Shown here one piece after another: positions 63,833-64,000 of a DNA stretch of 64,000 nt. The first letter of the stretch is position 1. Each line of letters opens with the position of its first letter. The stretch comes from Comamonas halotolerans (GTDB lineage Bacteria; Pseudomonadota; Gammaproteobacteria; Burkholderiales; Burkholderiaceae_C), in the NCBI RefSeq assembly GCF_030162935.1, contig NZ_JASAUZ010000005.1, positions 29,151 to 93,150 of the forward strand, in the 5' to 3' direction. Under the pieces are notes generated by a model. That model was not told the origin of the DNA and did not search any database. It worked only from the letters and a program-made list of their open reading frames with translations. The position numbers and the translations under genes are program-made.

Positions 63833-64000
63833 GAAAAGAACTTTTCTTTGAAACAGTACAAACAGTGCCATGTCCGCTCCCTTGCTAGTGCAGTGCACCT
63901 TTTTGCGCCGTTGACTGAAAGTTTTTTTGCAGGTTTTCTGCGAAGCCTCAAAAACGATGTACAATGCAAGTCTTCGCTGAACACACAACGTTGCTCAGTG
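63833..64000. other. Non-coding edge region with a possible rightward promoter
   Basis: No gene is supported. TACAAT at 63960-63965 resembles a -10 box directed to the right edge, but no good -35 stands 16-18 bp upstream. TTGCAG at 63927 is 27 bp away. A 6-bp inverted repeat, GCGAAG/CTTCGC (63940-63945 / 63972-63977), spans it. Whatever it drives begins outside the window. Confidence 0.3.

Noticed and set aside
63927..63965. Sigma-70 promoter for a stable RNA operon at the right edge
   Set aside because: TTGCAG and TACAAT are 27 bp apart, too far for a standard promoter. No RNA gene sequence is visible before the window ends, so it is only listed as an edge region.
1..64000. CRISPR arrays, insertion sequences, prophage or integrative elements
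   Set aside because: I saw no regularly spaced repeats, transposase or integrase frames, or attachment-site-like repeats on reading both strands.

Overview
The window reads as chromosomal DNA of a betaproteobacterium, most likely a member of the Comamonadaceae (Comamonas/Delftia/Acidovorax relatives). The reasons are the moderately high G+C, the gene order of the flagellar and chemotaxis blocks, and short flagellins without outer domains. The genus is my inference. I see no insertion sequence, prophage, CRISPR array, tRNA or rRNA gene.

Layout: (1) 1-359 is a truncated histidine phosphatase. (2) 443-9331 is an iron-acquisition locus: a Fur-box-led TonB-dependent receptor and a di-haem peroxidase on the + strand, facing a Fur-box-led operon of imelysin, di-haem DUF1111 lipoprotein, second imelysin and Tat-exported DUF1513 protein. 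(3) 9365-13290 holds two tandem PhzF-like genes, a PLP aminotransferase and a LysE/RhtB exporter. (4) 13450-25217 is flgBCDEFGHIJKL plus an HDOD gene on the minus strand, divergent from flgA-flgM-flgN (25385-27018). (5) 27175-33496 is flhB-flhA-flhF-(degenerate flhG-like)-fliA. (6) 33827-36915 is motA-motB-cheY-cheZ. (7) 37051-41373 holds two flagellin genes, fliD, fliS and fliT. (8) 41754-53383 is fliE, divergent from fliFGHIJK and fliLMNOPQR. (9) 53454-55217 is a two-component pair. (10) 55347-61821 is a chemotaxis operon: CheZ-motif protein, cheY2, cheA, cheW, cheR, cheD, cheB. (11) 61869-63764 is an Uup-type ABC-F ATPase.

Together the genes encode nearly a whole flagellum: rod, hook, MS/C ring, type III export gate, filament, cap, chaperones, stator, sigma-28 and its anti-sigma. 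They also encode a full cytoplasmic chemotaxis pathway with adaptation enzymes. No chemoreceptor gene and no flhDC master regulator lies inside the window.

Most of the content is orthodox. The points most worth a second look are: a 149-residue protein with the CheZ catalytic D-x-x-x-Q motif at the head of the che operon, whose C-terminal tail resembles that of CheD; an flhG-position gene without a P-loop; mutually exclusive RNA stems across the flgM-flgN junction; a cluster of rare AT-rich codons inside fliI; and hairpins in the leader of the ABC-F gene. Many gene starts given here are my choices, based on signal peptides, Shine-Dalgarno matches, overlaps or family N-termini, and they are often shorter than the longest open frame.
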